DNA of 64,000 nucleotides from JAHEAO01 sp942492375. GTDB taxonomy: Bacteria > Pseudomonadota > Alphaproteobacteria > Rhodobacterales > Rhodobacteraceae. Where the stretch lies: NCBI GenBank assembly GCA_942492375.1, contig CALOEL010000017.1, forward strand, positions 186,001 through 250,000, given 5' to 3'. Shown here piece after piece: positions 8,009 to 17,902 of the stretch; positions within the stretch are counted from its first letter, which is position 1, and each line of letters starts with the position of its first letter. Position numbers and translations under genes: made by a program. The notes beneath the pieces were generated by a model. It was not told the DNA's origin. It did not search any database and saw only the letters and a list, made by a program, of their open reading frames with translations.

Positions 8009-8209
8009 ATGCAAAAGAAGACCTGGATTATCGCCGCGGCCGCCATGCTTGGCCTCACGGCCTGTCTCGAAACTGACACCGAGCGCGGGCTTGCAGGCGC
8101 CGCGGGCGGCGCTGTCATTGCGGACGCCATGGGTGGCAATGCCGCCGTTGGCGCTGTGGTCGGCGGTGCCGGCGGAGTCTTCTGCGACGACCTCGGCGTC
8201 TGCAGATAA
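8009..8209 (+). CDS. small glycine-rich lipoprotein
   Basis: 66 residues. The leader MQKKTWIIAAAAMLGLTAC ends in a good lipobox (LTAC), so Cys19 should be lipidated and the protein held in the outer or inner membrane. The mature part has alternating small residues (GLAGAAGGAVIADAMGGNAAVGAVVGG), a glycine-zipper pattern that can pack inside a membrane, and ends with CDDLGVC, two cysteines that could form a disulphide. Ribosome site GAGGGAAGG. It is followed by a strong terminator, so it can be made as its own short transcript. Function unknown. Confidence 0.8.
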   Translation: MQKKTWIIAAAAMLGLTACLETDTERGLAGAAGGAVIADAMGGNAAVGAVVGGAGGVFCDDLGVCR

Positions 8210-8254
8210 CACGTTCCTCTCGCGCCGCATGGCGCGGGGTCGTTCGACAAGCTG

Positions 8255-8284
8255 GACCATCGGGGTTTCCCCGGTGGTCTTTTT
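8255..8284 (+). terminator. Rho-independent terminator between the lipoprotein gene and pccA
   Basis: An 11-base stem, GACCATCGGGG (8255-8265) with CCCCGGTGGTC (8269-8279), one G-U pair, a three-base TTT loop, and a following TTTTTCGTTTT tract. This is textbook. It lies 55 bases before pccA, so pccA needs read-through or its own promoter in the short space after it. Confidence 0.85.
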
Positions 8285-8338
8285 CGTTTTGCAAAGCCGC
8301 CGGGACCGCCCTGCGGCAACCATCTGAAGGGACGGCGA

Positions 8339-10339
<2,001 letters not shown>

Positions 10340-10343
10340 CGCG

Positions 10344-10811
10344 CTATCCCGCCTCTCGTGCGTCGCGCAGTTCCTGCTTGCGGATATCGGTCTTGTCGAT
10401 CGACCGCGAAATCTCGCGCACGTCCCAGGGCGCCGGTTTGCGCAGCTTCACCACGCCGTCCTTGTCGATGAAGACAAGCGAGAAGGCCCTGGGCCGCAGC
10501 TTCTGCCGGACGCTCGAAGGATCGGAAGGATCGGTATCGACGATGACCACGACGTCCCGCTCCAACAATGCCTGCGGCCGTTCCAGAAGCAGTTCCATCT
10601 GCTGCTGGAACGCCGGATCGCGGTCGCTGTTCGCGAAGACGACGATCAGCCGGTTGAGCCAGAGGAAATCGTCAAGCTCGATATCGGCGGCATTCACCAC
10701 CGCCAGCATCGGCACCGGCAGCGGCTCGGGTTCCGGCACGGCGTCGGCCTCCTGCGCGAAGGCAGGCAGACCCATCAGGGTTATAAGGCCGAGAACCAGC
10801 AACCGTTTCAT
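10344..10811 (-). CDS. DUF4174 domain secreted protein
   Basis: 155 residues on the minus strand, squeezed between pccA and the mutase gene. ATG at 10811 follows AAAGGGACG. The signal peptide MKRLLVLGLITLMGLPAFAQ is cleaved to leave a proline- and glutamate-rich linker and then a DUF4174 domain with FLWLNRLIVVFANSDRDP, RDVVVIVDTDPSD and FSLVFIDKDGVVKLRKPAPW. The fold looks thioredoxin-like without redox cysteines, and is probably periplasmic. Its position opposite the operon direction means it is not part of the pcc transcript; whether it has any link with propionate metabolism is unknown. Confidence 0.85.
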   Translation of the reverse strand: MKRLLVLGLITLMGLPAFAQEADAVPEPEPLPVPMLAVVNAADIELDDFLWLNRLIVVFANSDRDPAFQQQMELLLERPQALLERDVVVIVDTDPSDPSSVRQKLRPRAFSLVFIDKDGVVKLRKPAPWDVREISRSIDKTDIRKQELRDAREAG

Positions 10812-10925
10812 AAGCGTCCCTTTCGATCCTGATATAGGCACAAGGCTGCAAAAAGCGAAGGGCGCGGGCAAGGGACCATGCGCCCTGGGATCTTATTCAA
10901 AGATGGAAATCCAGGAAAGACACCG

Positions 10926-13058
10926 ATGACTGACAGGACCGACTGGAAGAAGCTGGCCGAGAAGGAACTGCGGACGCGACGCCCGGAGGACCTTGTCTGG
11001 CACACCCCCGAAGGGATCGACGTGCAGCCGGTCTACGCCGTCGAGGATGTCGAGGGGTTGGCGCATTTGGGCGGCATGCCGGGCGCCGCCCCGTTCACCC
11101 GCGGACCCCGCGCCACGATGTATGCCGGCCGTCCCTGGACGATCCGGCAATATGCGGGCTTCTCGACCGCCGAGGAATCGAACGCGTTCTACCGCAAGGC
11201 GCTGGCGGCGGGTCAACAGGGTGTTTCGGTGGCCTTCGATCTGGCGACCCATCGCGGTTATGACAGCGACCATGACCGGGTCGAGGGCGATGTGGGCAAG
11301 GCGGGCGTTGCGATCGACAGCGTCGAGGACATGAAGATCCTGTTCGACGGGATCCCGCTGGGCGAGGTCTCGGTCTCGATGACGATGAACGGTGCTGTGA
11401 TCCCGGTTCTGGCCAGCTTCATCGTGGCTGGCGAAGAGCAGGGCGTGGACCGCACGGCTTTGTCGGGGACGATCCAGAACGACATCCTGAAAGAGTTCAT
11501 GGTGCGCAACACCTATATCTACCCGCCTGAACCCAGCATGAGGATCGTCGCGGATATCATTGAATACACGTCAAAAAACATGCCAAGATTCAACTCTATC
11601 TCGATTTCCGGCTACCACATGCAGGAGGCCGGGGCGAACCTTGTGCAGGAGCTGGCCTTCACACTGGCCGATGGCAAGGAATACGTGAAGGCGGCGGTCG
11701 CGCGTGGCATGGATGTCGATGCTTTCGCCGGGCGGCTGTCATTCTTCTTCGCCATCGGGATGAACTTCTTCATGGAAGCCGCCAAGCTGCGCGCCGCGCG
11801 GTTCCTGTGGCACCGGATCATGTCGGAATTCAATCCGAAGAAACCCGGCAGCCTGATGCTGCGCACGCATTGCCAGACCTCGGGCGTGTCGCTGGCCGAG
11901 CAGGATCCCTATAACAACATCGTCCGCACCGCCTACGAGGCGATGAGCGCGGTTCTGGGCGGCACCCAGTCGCTTCACACGAACTCTTTCGACGAAGCCA
12001 TTGGCTTGCCTACGGATTTCTCATCCCGCATCGCTCGGAACACGCAGCTTATCCTGCAGAACGAGACCGGCGTGACCCATGTCGTCGATCCGCTGGCCGG
12101 GTCCTACTATGTCGAGAAGCTGACCGCCGATCTGGCCGATGCCGCCTGGACGCTGATCGAGGAGGTCGACGAGATGGGCGGCATGACCAAGGCGGTCGCT
12201 TCGGGGATGCCGAAGCTACGGATCGAGGAGGCGGCGGCGCGGCGCCAGGCGGCAGTCGATAGGGGCGACGAGGTGATCGTCGGGGTCAACAAGTTCCGGC
12301 TGGACCGGGAAGACGCGATCGACGTTCTCGATATCGACAACGTGAAGGTCCGTGAGGGCCAGATCGCGCGGCTGGCGAAGATCCGAGCCGACCGCGACGC
12401 GGCGACTTGCGACGCGGCGCTGCGCGCGCTTGAGGAGGCGGCGCGGTCGGGCGAGGGCAATCTGTTGGACTTGGCGGTGGAGGCGGCGCGCGCGCGCGCC
12501 ACGGTAGGAGAGATTTCGATGGCGATGGAAAAGGCGTTCGGACGGCACCGTGCAGAGGTCAAGACATTGGCCGGCGTCTATGGCGCGGCCTATGAGGGCG
12601 ATGAGGGCTTCGCCGCGATCCAGAAGGAAGTCGAGGCCTTTGCCGAGGATGAGGGCCGCCGGCCGCGGATGCTGGTCGTGAAGATGGGGCAGGACGGCCA
12701 TGACCGGGGCGCCAAGGTCATCGCCACCGCCTTCGCGGATATCGGGTTCGACGTCGATGTGGGGCCGCTGTTCCAGACCCCCGAGGAGGCGGCGCAGGAC
12801 GCGATCGACAACGATGTGCATATCGTCGGCATTTCCAGCCAGGCGGCAGGCCACAAGACGCTGGCCCCCAAGCTGGTCGAGGCGCTGAAGAAGGAAGGCG
12901 CCGGAGACATCATCGTGATCTGCGGCGGCGTCATCCCGCAGCAGGATTACGACTTCCTATACAAGGCGGGCGTAAAGGCGATCTTCGGGCCAGGGACGAA
13001 CATTCCCGAGGCCGCGAAGGACATCCTGGCGCTGGTGCGCGAAGCTCGGGCCGGCTGA
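10926..13058 (+). CDS. scpA: methylmalonyl-CoA mutase, single-chain
   Basis: 710 residues; start chosen at 10926 (MTDRTDWKKLAEKEL) behind AGGAAAG. The N-terminal TIM-barrel domain has the substrate regions GVSVAFDLATHRGYDSDH, SVSMTMNGAVIPV and SISGYHMQEAGA. The C-terminal B12 domain (about residues 575-710) has GQDGHDRGAKV, where the histidine is the lower cobalt ligand, then VGISSQAAGH and CGGVIPQQDYDFL. It interconverts methylmalonyl-CoA and succinyl-CoA with adenosylcobalamin, the step after PccAB. One chain carries both domains, as in homodimeric ScpA-type enzymes. Two short stretches (11560-11605 and 11995-12055) use AT-rich codons unlike the rest. Confidence 0.95.
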   Translation: MTDRTDWKKLAEKELRTRRPEDLVWHTPEGIDVQPVYAVEDVEGLAHLGGMPGAAPFTRGPRATMYAGRPWTIRQYAGFSTAEESNAFYRKALAAGQQGVSVAFDLATHRGYDSDHDRVEGDVGKAGVAIDSVEDMKILFDGIPLGEVSVSMTMNGAVIPVLASFIVAGEEQGVDRTALSGTIQNDILKEFMVRNTYIYPPEPSMRIVADIIEYTSKNMPRFNSISISGYHMQEAGANLVQELAFTLADGKEYVKAAVARGMDVDAFAGRLSFFFAIGMNFFMEAAKLRAARFLWHRIMSEFNPKKPGSLMLRTHCQTSGVSLAEQDPYNNIVRTAYEAMSAVLGGTQSLHTNSFDEAIGLPTDFSSRIARNTQLILQNETGVTHVVDPLAGSYYVEKLTADLADAAWTLIEEVDEMGGMTKAVASGMPKLRIEEAAARRQAAVDRGDEVIVGVNKFRLDREDAIDVLDIDNVKVREGQIARLAKIRADRDAATCDAALRALEEAARSGEGNLLDLAVEAARARATVGEISMAMEKAFGRHRAEVKTLAGVYGAAYEGDEGFAAIQKEVEAFAEDEGRRPRMLVVKMGQDGHDRGAKVIATAFADIGFDVDVGPLFQTPEEAAQDAIDNDVHIVGISSQAAGHKTLAPKLVEALKKEGAGDIIVICGGVIPQQDYDFLYKAGVKAIFGPGTNIPEAAKDILALVREARAG

Positions 13059-13060
13059 GT

Positions 13061-13690
13061 TTGGCCGTGCCGCTGCTGATCCCGGATCACCTTGCCGTGT
13101 GCGCACAGACGCTCGATGAGGGCGTCGCCCATGTCGAAGATCAGCTGGGCGTGGCTCTGGAACCCGGCGGCGAACACGCGTTCATGGGAACTCATAACCG
13201 GCTGTTGTCGCTGGGACCGGGTTTCTACCTGGAAGTCATCGCGATAAATCCCGACGTCGCTGCGCCGGGACGGACGCGCTGGTTCGATCTCGATCGCTTC
13301 TCGGGACCGCCGAGGCTGACGAACTGGATCTGCCGCAGCTCCGATCTGCGCCGGGCGCTGGAACTGGCTCCCGAGGGCATCGGTCGGACAATTCCGGCCG
13401 CGCGGGGGGATCTGCGCTGGCAGATGGTGGTGCCGGACGACGGAAGGCTGCCCTTCGACGGTGCGTTTCCCGCGCTGATCTCCTGGGAGGGCGAGGCGCA
13501 TCCTTCGCGCATGCTGTCGGACCGGGGATGCAGGCTGGTAAGGTTCGAAATCGAACATCCCGAGGCACGCCAATTGCGTAAGACGCTGGAAGGAATTCTG
13601 GATTTGTCCAATATAGTGATCCGCGAGGGATCGGCAAAGCGGCTTGCCGCCGAGATCGATACACCGTCAGGACCGAGGATCCTGCAGTGA
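13061..13690 (+). CDS. VOC/glyoxalase-like domain protein (Glyoxalase_3 type)
   Basis: 209 residues beginning two bases after the mutase stop, with either TTG at 13061 or GTG at 13067 as start; neither has a strong ribosome site. The N-terminus IPDHLAVCAQTLDEGVAHVEDQLGV, then GTHNRLLSLGPGFYLEVIAINPD, is typical of the long VOC proteins grouped as Glyoxalase_3. Its place directly after the mutase might suggest methylmalonyl-CoA epimerase, but it is about 75 residues too long and its motifs differ, so I do not assign that. Overlaps the next gene by four bases, so these genes are coupled. Substrate unknown. Confidence 0.8.
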   Translation: MAVPLLIPDHLAVCAQTLDEGVAHVEDQLGVALEPGGEHAFMGTHNRLLSLGPGFYLEVIAINPDVAAPGRTRWFDLDRFSGPPRLTNWICRSSDLRRALELAPEGIGRTIPAARGDLRWQMVVPDDGRLPFDGAFPALISWEGEAHPSRMLSDRGCRLVRFEIEHPEARQLRKTLEGILDLSNIVIREGSAKRLAAEIDTPSGPRILQ

Positions 13691-14175
13691 TCCTGCGGCC
13701 GGCGACCGGCGCGGACGCGGCGCGGATCGCCGCGATCTGGAACCCGCAGATCCGCGACACCGCGGCGACGTTCAACTCGGTGGAAAAATCGACGGAAGAG
13801 ATCGCGGAACTGATCGAGCGCCGCATCGCCGCAGGGCGCGGGTTCTTCGTCGCTGAAGAGGCCGGCGAAATTCTGGGCTTCGCCAGCTATGACCAGTTCC
13901 GCGCCGGGGTCGGCTATGCGCGGACGATGGAGCATACGATCATTCTTGCTGCCACGGCGGCGGGACAGGGGATCGGACGGGCGCTGCTGCAAGAGATCGA
14001 GACCCATGCGCGGCAGGCGGGCGTTCATTCGATCTTCGCCGGTGTCAGCGGCGAGAATCCCGCCGGTCTGGCCTTCCATGCGGCGCTTGGCTATTCCACC
14101 GTGGCGACGCTGCCGCAGGTGGGGTTCAAGTTCGGCCGCTGGATGGACCTTCATCTGATGCAGAAACTGCTTTGA
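13687..14175 (+). CDS. GNAT family N-acetyltransferase, phosphinothricin acetyltransferase-like
   Basis: 162 residues from a GTG that overlaps the previous stop (GTGA at 13687-13690). The sequence ILRPATGADAARIAAIWNPQIRDTAATFNS, GEILGFASYDQFR, YARTMEHTIILA and AAGQGIGRALLQEIETHA with the acetyl-CoA loop, and NPAGLAFHAALGY, matches the PAT/MddA branch that acetylates phosphinothricin-like amines or methionine derivatives. The true substrate cannot be read from sequence. Cytoplasmic; co-transcribed with the VOC gene. Confidence 0.87.
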   Translation: MILRPATGADAARIAAIWNPQIRDTAATFNSVEKSTEEIAELIERRIAAGRGFFVAEEAGEILGFASYDQFRAGVGYARTMEHTIILAATAAGQGIGRALLQEIETHARQAGVHSIFAGVSGENPAGLAFHAALGYSTVATLPQVGFKFGRWMDLHLMQKLL

Positions 14176-14215
14176 TCGCGCCTGGTGGCGCCATTCCGAC
14201 AGGCTAGGACAACCC

Positions 14216-14896
14216 GTGTCACTTTGGTCCCGCATCTCCGACGCACTTTCGGCCCTGACCGCAGGGGAACCCCTTTCGGCCGTATTCGACCGCCTGCGCA
14301 GCCCGCCGGACCGGTCGGTGGCTTTCGCCATCGCGGTGATCGCCTTGGGGGCGAAGATGGCGAAGGCCGACGGTTTGGTGACGCGCGACGAGGTTTCCGC
14401 CTTCCGCGAGGTTTTCGCGATCCCCGCTGCCGATGAAACGAACGCCGCCCGGGTCTTCAACCTCGCCCGTCAGGATGTCGCGGGCTTCGAGGAATACGCG
14501 GCCCTGATAAAGCGGCGGTTCGCCGGGGATGACGTGATGCTGTGCGACCTGATGGAAGGGCTTTTCCATATCGCCGTGGCGGATGGCACCTATCATCCTA
14601 ACGAAGATGCTTTCCTGCAGCGCGTGGCGGAAATCTTCGGCCTGCCGGAACGCGAGTTCCGCGCCTTGCGCAGCCGTTTCGTGCCCGATGCCGAGCCGGA
14701 TCCCTACACCGTGCTGAACCTGCCGCGGGATGCCACGGTGGAGGAGGCGCGCCAGGCCTGGCGCAAGCTCGTGCGAGAATCCCATCCCGACCAGATGATG
14801 GCGCGAGGCCTGCCGGAAGAGGCCGTCAAGCTCGCCCACAAGCGGCTGGTCGCGATAAACCGGGCCTGGGAAGAGATCAACGGATCGACGAACTGA
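14216..14896 (+). CDS. TerB-DnaJ domain protein (DjlA-like)
   Basis: 226 residues from a GTG start after AGGCTAGGAC. An N-terminal TerB-like helical domain (about residues 35-145; KMAKADGLVTRDEV, FHIAVADGTYHPNEDAFL) joins a C-terminal J domain (about 165-226) with YTVLNLPRDATVEEARQAWR and the HPD motif in ESHPDQ that stimulates Hsp70. No N-terminal membrane segment is visible, unlike enterobacterial DjlA. It probably brings clients to DnaK or tunes its ATPase. Its stop shares a base with the next start (TGATG), so the two are coupled. Confidence 0.87.
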   Translation: MSLWSRISDALSALTAGEPLSAVFDRLRSPPDRSVAFAIAVIALGAKMAKADGLVTRDEVSAFREVFAIPAADETNAARVFNLARQDVAGFEEYAALIKRRFAGDDVMLCDLMEGLFHIAVADGTYHPNEDAFLQRVAEIFGLPEREFRALRSRFVPDAEPDPYTVLNLPRDATVEEARQAWRKLVRESHPDQMMARGLPEEAVKLAHKRLVAINRAWEEINGSTN

Positions 14897-15930
14897 TGCG
14901 GATCGCGACCTACAATGTCGAGTGGTTCAACAATCTTTTCGCCGATGACGGAACGCCGCTGTCCGACGACCGCTGGTCGGGGCGGCAGGACGTAACCCGC
15001 GAAGCACAGCTGGCGGCGCTGGGCGCTGTCTTTGCCGCGCTGGATGCGGATGCGGTGATGGTGGTCGAGGCGCCCGACGACAACAGCCGCCGATCGACCA
15101 CGCGGGCGCTCGAGGCATTCGCGAAGCTGTTCGGCCTGCGTGCGCGCAAGGCACTGATCGGTTTTCCCAACGAGACCCAGCAAGAGATCGCCCTGCTGTT
15201 CGATCCCGATGTCATGACAGCGCGGCACGATCCGCGGGGCGACCATGCGGCGGGGCAGGCAGGGCGTGGCGCGCCGCGGTTCGACGGGCGCTTCCGCTGG
15301 GATCTGGACACCGATTCGAGCAGCGAAATCGTCACGTTCTCCAAGCCGCCCTTGGAAGTGGCGCTGACCACGCGGTCGGGTCATGCGCTTCGGCTGATCG
15401 GCGTGCATGTCAAATCCAAGGCGCCGCACGGCGCGCGCAGTCAGGCGCAGATCATGCGCATCGCGATCCAGAACCGCCGCAAGCAATTGGCGCAATGCAT
15501 CTGGCTGCGGGGCCGGGTCGAGGAGGATCTGGAGGCCGGCGACGACCTGATCGTGCTGGGCGATTTCAATGACGGTCCGGGGCTTGACGAATACGAGCAC
15601 CTGTTCGGGCGCTCGGGCGTCGAGATCGTGATGGGCGAAGACGGAGGTCCATGCCTGTTCGACCCGCATGCCCGGATGGCCCTGACGCAGCGCGTCGGGG
15701 CGCTGCCGGCGACCGCGCGGTTCTATCTTGTCGAGCAGAAGCGCTATCTGCAGGCACTGCTGGATTATGTGATGCTGTCCGAATCGCTGATGTCGAAGCG
15801 CCCGGTCTGGCGGATCTGGCATCCGTTCGACGACCCGGAATGCTACCGCAATCTGGCGCTGCGCGAGGCTTTGCTCACGGCGAGCGATCATTTTCCGGTT
15901 TCGGTCGATCTGGATCTCGGAGCCATTTGA
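14896..15930 (+). CDS. endonuclease/exonuclease/phosphatase (EEP) family protein
   Basis: 344 residues. The family motifs appear in order: MRIATYNVEWFNNLF at the start, VVEAPDD (metal-binding acid), GVHVKSKAPHGAR, VLGDFNDGPGLDEYEHLF and the closing SDHFPVSVDL. This is the magnesium-dependent DNase I/phosphodiesterase fold. No signal peptide, so probably cytoplasmic. It may act on nucleic acid, phosphoinositide-like or other phosphodiesters; the sequence does not say which. Coupled to the TerB-DnaJ gene. Confidence 0.87.
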   Translation: MRIATYNVEWFNNLFADDGTPLSDDRWSGRQDVTREAQLAALGAVFAALDADAVMVVEAPDDNSRRSTTRALEAFAKLFGLRARKALIGFPNETQQEIALLFDPDVMTARHDPRGDHAAGQAGRGAPRFDGRFRWDLDTDSSSEIVTFSKPPLEVALTTRSGHALRLIGVHVKSKAPHGARSQAQIMRIAIQNRRKQLAQCIWLRGRVEEDLEAGDDLIVLGDFNDGPGLDEYEHLFGRSGVEIVMGEDGGPCLFDPHARMALTQRVGALPATARFYLVEQKRYLQALLDYVMLSESLMSKRPVWRIWHPFDDPECYRNLALREALLTASDHFPVSVDLDLGAI

Positions 15931-15960
15931 AGCGGCGCGAAAAGAGCTTATATTCAGAGC

Positions 15961-16275
15961 ATGAAACCCTTTGCAGCCCCACTTCTCGCGCTAGTTCTCG
16001 CCGCCTTGCCCGCAGGCGCCCAAGACAGTCGCGAGCCCGAAGAGGATGAACTGAGCGAAGGCATGCAGATGCTGCAGGACGGCACGCGTTTGCTGCTGCG
16101 GGGGCTGATGGAGGAGATCGGTCCCGCCCTGGAAGAGCTGGAAGGCAGGATCGACGATCTGAACGCCTATCTGCCGCCAGAGGTGCTGCCGAACGGCGAC
16201 ATCATCATCCGCCGCAAGGTGCCCTTGCAGCCCGAGCATCTGGACGACGATCCCGAGGGCGAGGTCGAGCTTTGA
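15961..16275 (+). CDS. small secreted acidic protein
   Basis: 104 residues with a signal peptide MKPFAAPLLALVLAALPAGAQ and an acidic mature part (DSREPEEDELSEGMQML). A central amphipathic helix, DGTRLLLRGLMEEIGPALEELEGRIDDLNAY, is followed by LPPEVLPNGDIIIRRKVPL. Similar proteins in Rhodobacterales are sometimes labelled AAA+ ATPase in databases, but there is no Walker motif here and the size rules it out. Predicted periplasmic. Function unknown. Confidence 0.75.
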   Translation: MKPFAAPLLALVLAALPAGAQDSREPEEDELSEGMQMLQDGTRLLLRGLMEEIGPALEELEGRIDDLNAYLPPEVLPNGDIIIRRKVPLQPEHLDDDPEGEVEL

Positions 16276-16297
16276 ACCGGCGCGGCGGCGCGGTCCG

Positions 16298-17854
16298 CTA
16301 GCGTCTTGTCCGCTGACGCTTGATCACCGTCTCGGCATTCAGTGCCGAGGCCAGTGCGCCGAAGCGCGCCTGGGCCACTTCTCCGAACAGGTCTTCGCCG
16401 CGCGGCGTGAGCGACAAGGTCAGTATTTTTTTCTTCGCCTGCCAACTGAGCTTGGCGACCGTTTCCGGCGAATCGACCGAGAACATGGCCCCGAACCGCA
16501 TCGCCTTGCCGGTCACTTCCGCCGACTGGATCTCGGTTTCTTCGAGCAGGCCGAAGAGCTCTTCAAAACGCGAGCCGTCACGGCTGTTCTTGTAGCGGTG
16601 CAGCAGCGCCAGCCCCAGCCAGATCCGTTCCTTGTGGGTCAGTCCGCCAAGATTGGCCCGGGTCGCATTGTCGAAGCAGACCTCGGCCCGGTAGTCGGGA
16701 TGCGCGCGCCATGTGACGTCGTGCAACAGGCAGGCTGCGCGGACCATGCGCCTGCGCGCCGGCCTGCTGCTGGTGAAAAGCGGGGTGATGAAGCGGTAGA
16801 GCGCGCGGCCCGAACCCGGCATGCGGGCGTCCTTGGCTTCGGCGAACCGGCAGGCTTCGATCAGCGGGTCACGACGCCGCAGCCGTTCCGGCATCTGTTC
16901 ATAAAGCAGCCCCTCGCGGATACCGTAACTCGACACGTCGATCTCTTTCGGGCGGAAGCTGCGGACAAGCTGACGCAGAACCTCCGAGGCAAGCGGCACC
17001 AGTGACATCCGCGCCTCGGAGGTGCCGGTCTTCTTGCGCAATTCGTTGATATCGTTCTGGTTGATCCACTTGATGGTCCTGAGGACCTCTTTCGGCGTCA
17101 TCCGGTATTCGTGAAGCACGTGCAGCGGATAGCCGCGCCGTTCCATGTCCTGCCGAGCGATCGCGCGCCAGCTGCCCCCGACGAGGTAAAGACGCTTGTG
17201 TTCGCATCCCATCCTCTCGACAAGGCCCTCCATGATCCCCGCGATATGGTCCCGGAGCGCCTTCTTGCCGCCCTTCACCGCGAGCAGCTTCAACGGGCCG
17301 AGCGGCGAGGTGATCCGCCGCCCTACGCGGCCATCCTTCACTTCCGCCAGTTCCATCGACGAACCGCCGATGTCGCAGACGAGGCCCTCAGCTTCCGGCC
17401 AGCCAAGCAGGACACCTTGAGCCGACAGCCGCGCCTCTTCCTCGCCGTCGATGACCCAAAGCTTCAGCCCGGTCTCGGCAAGGACCTCTTTCTGGAATGC
17501 CGGCCCGTCACTGGCGTCGCGAACGGCCGCGGTCGCGACGGCGGTCAGCGGCGGCAGGTCCATGCCTTCAGCCAGAAGCTGGAAGCGCGTCAGGGCCGAA
17601 AGCGCGCGGATCTTGCCTTCGGGGTTGAGATGGCCGGTATCGCCAAGCCCGGCCCCGAGGGCGCACATGATCTTCTCGTTGTAGAAATAGGCCGGGCTTC
17701 GTGCGGCGCCGTCGAAAACCACCAAGCGGACCGAGTTCGACCCGACATCGACAACGCCGACCCGCGATAGGGCGCGCGCGGAAGGATCATCGAAAAGCGG
17801 CCTGCCGAAAGGACCCCAGTCTTCGCCCTGACCGTCGCCGGTTCCGTCCATCAT
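16298..17854 (-). CDS. ppx: exopolyphosphatase, Ppx/GppA family
   Basis: 518 residues, from the ATG at 17854 (ATGATGGACGG after AAGGGACG). The ASKHA phosphatase core is visible: VVDVGSNSVRLVVFDG (phosphate loop), AVATAAVRDASDG, then CDIGGSSMELAEV and LVGGSWRAIARQDM. A C-terminal HD-like helical region (about residues 330-518) includes ACLLHDVTW. It removes phosphate from polyphosphate ends and may also act on pppGpp. It is last in the block perM-hdaA-ppk-ppx, 48 bases after ppk. Because ppk upstream is frameshifted, the pair makes this a locus where polyphosphate turnover may be changed. Confidence 0.92.
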   Translation of the reverse strand: MMDGTGDGQGEDWGPFGRPLFDDPSARALSRVGVVDVGSNSVRLVVFDGAARSPAYFYNEKIMCALGAGLGDTGHLNPEGKIRALSALTRFQLLAEGMDLPPLTAVATAAVRDASDGPAFQKEVLAETGLKLWVIDGEEEARLSAQGVLLGWPEAEGLVCDIGGSSMELAEVKDGRVGRRITSPLGPLKLLAVKGGKKALRDHIAGIMEGLVERMGCEHKRLYLVGGSWRAIARQDMERRGYPLHVLHEYRMTPKEVLRTIKWINQNDINELRKKTGTSEARMSLVPLASEVLRQLVRSFRPKEIDVSSYGIREGLLYEQMPERLRRRDPLIEACRFAEAKDARMPGSGRALYRFITPLFTSSRPARRRMVRAACLLHDVTWRAHPDYRAEVCFDNATRANLGGLTHKERIWLGLALLHRYKNSRDGSRFEELFGLLEETEIQSAEVTGKAMRFGAMFSVDSPETVAKLSWQAKKKILTLSLTPRGEDLFGEVAQARFGALASALNAETVIKRQRTRR

Positions 17855-17902
17855 TCCGTCCCTTGCAGCGCGAGGCGACCCTGCCAAGTCAGACCGGCCA
17901 CG

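Noticed and set aside
13061..13690. Methylmalonyl-CoA epimerase, because it follows the mutase gene
   Set aside because: The protein is a VOC member but 209 residues long with the Glyoxalase_3 pattern, not the short epimerase of about 135 residues.
15961..16275. AAA+ ATPase, a label I recall from databases for similar proteins
   Set aside because: 104 residues with a signal peptide and no Walker A or B motif.
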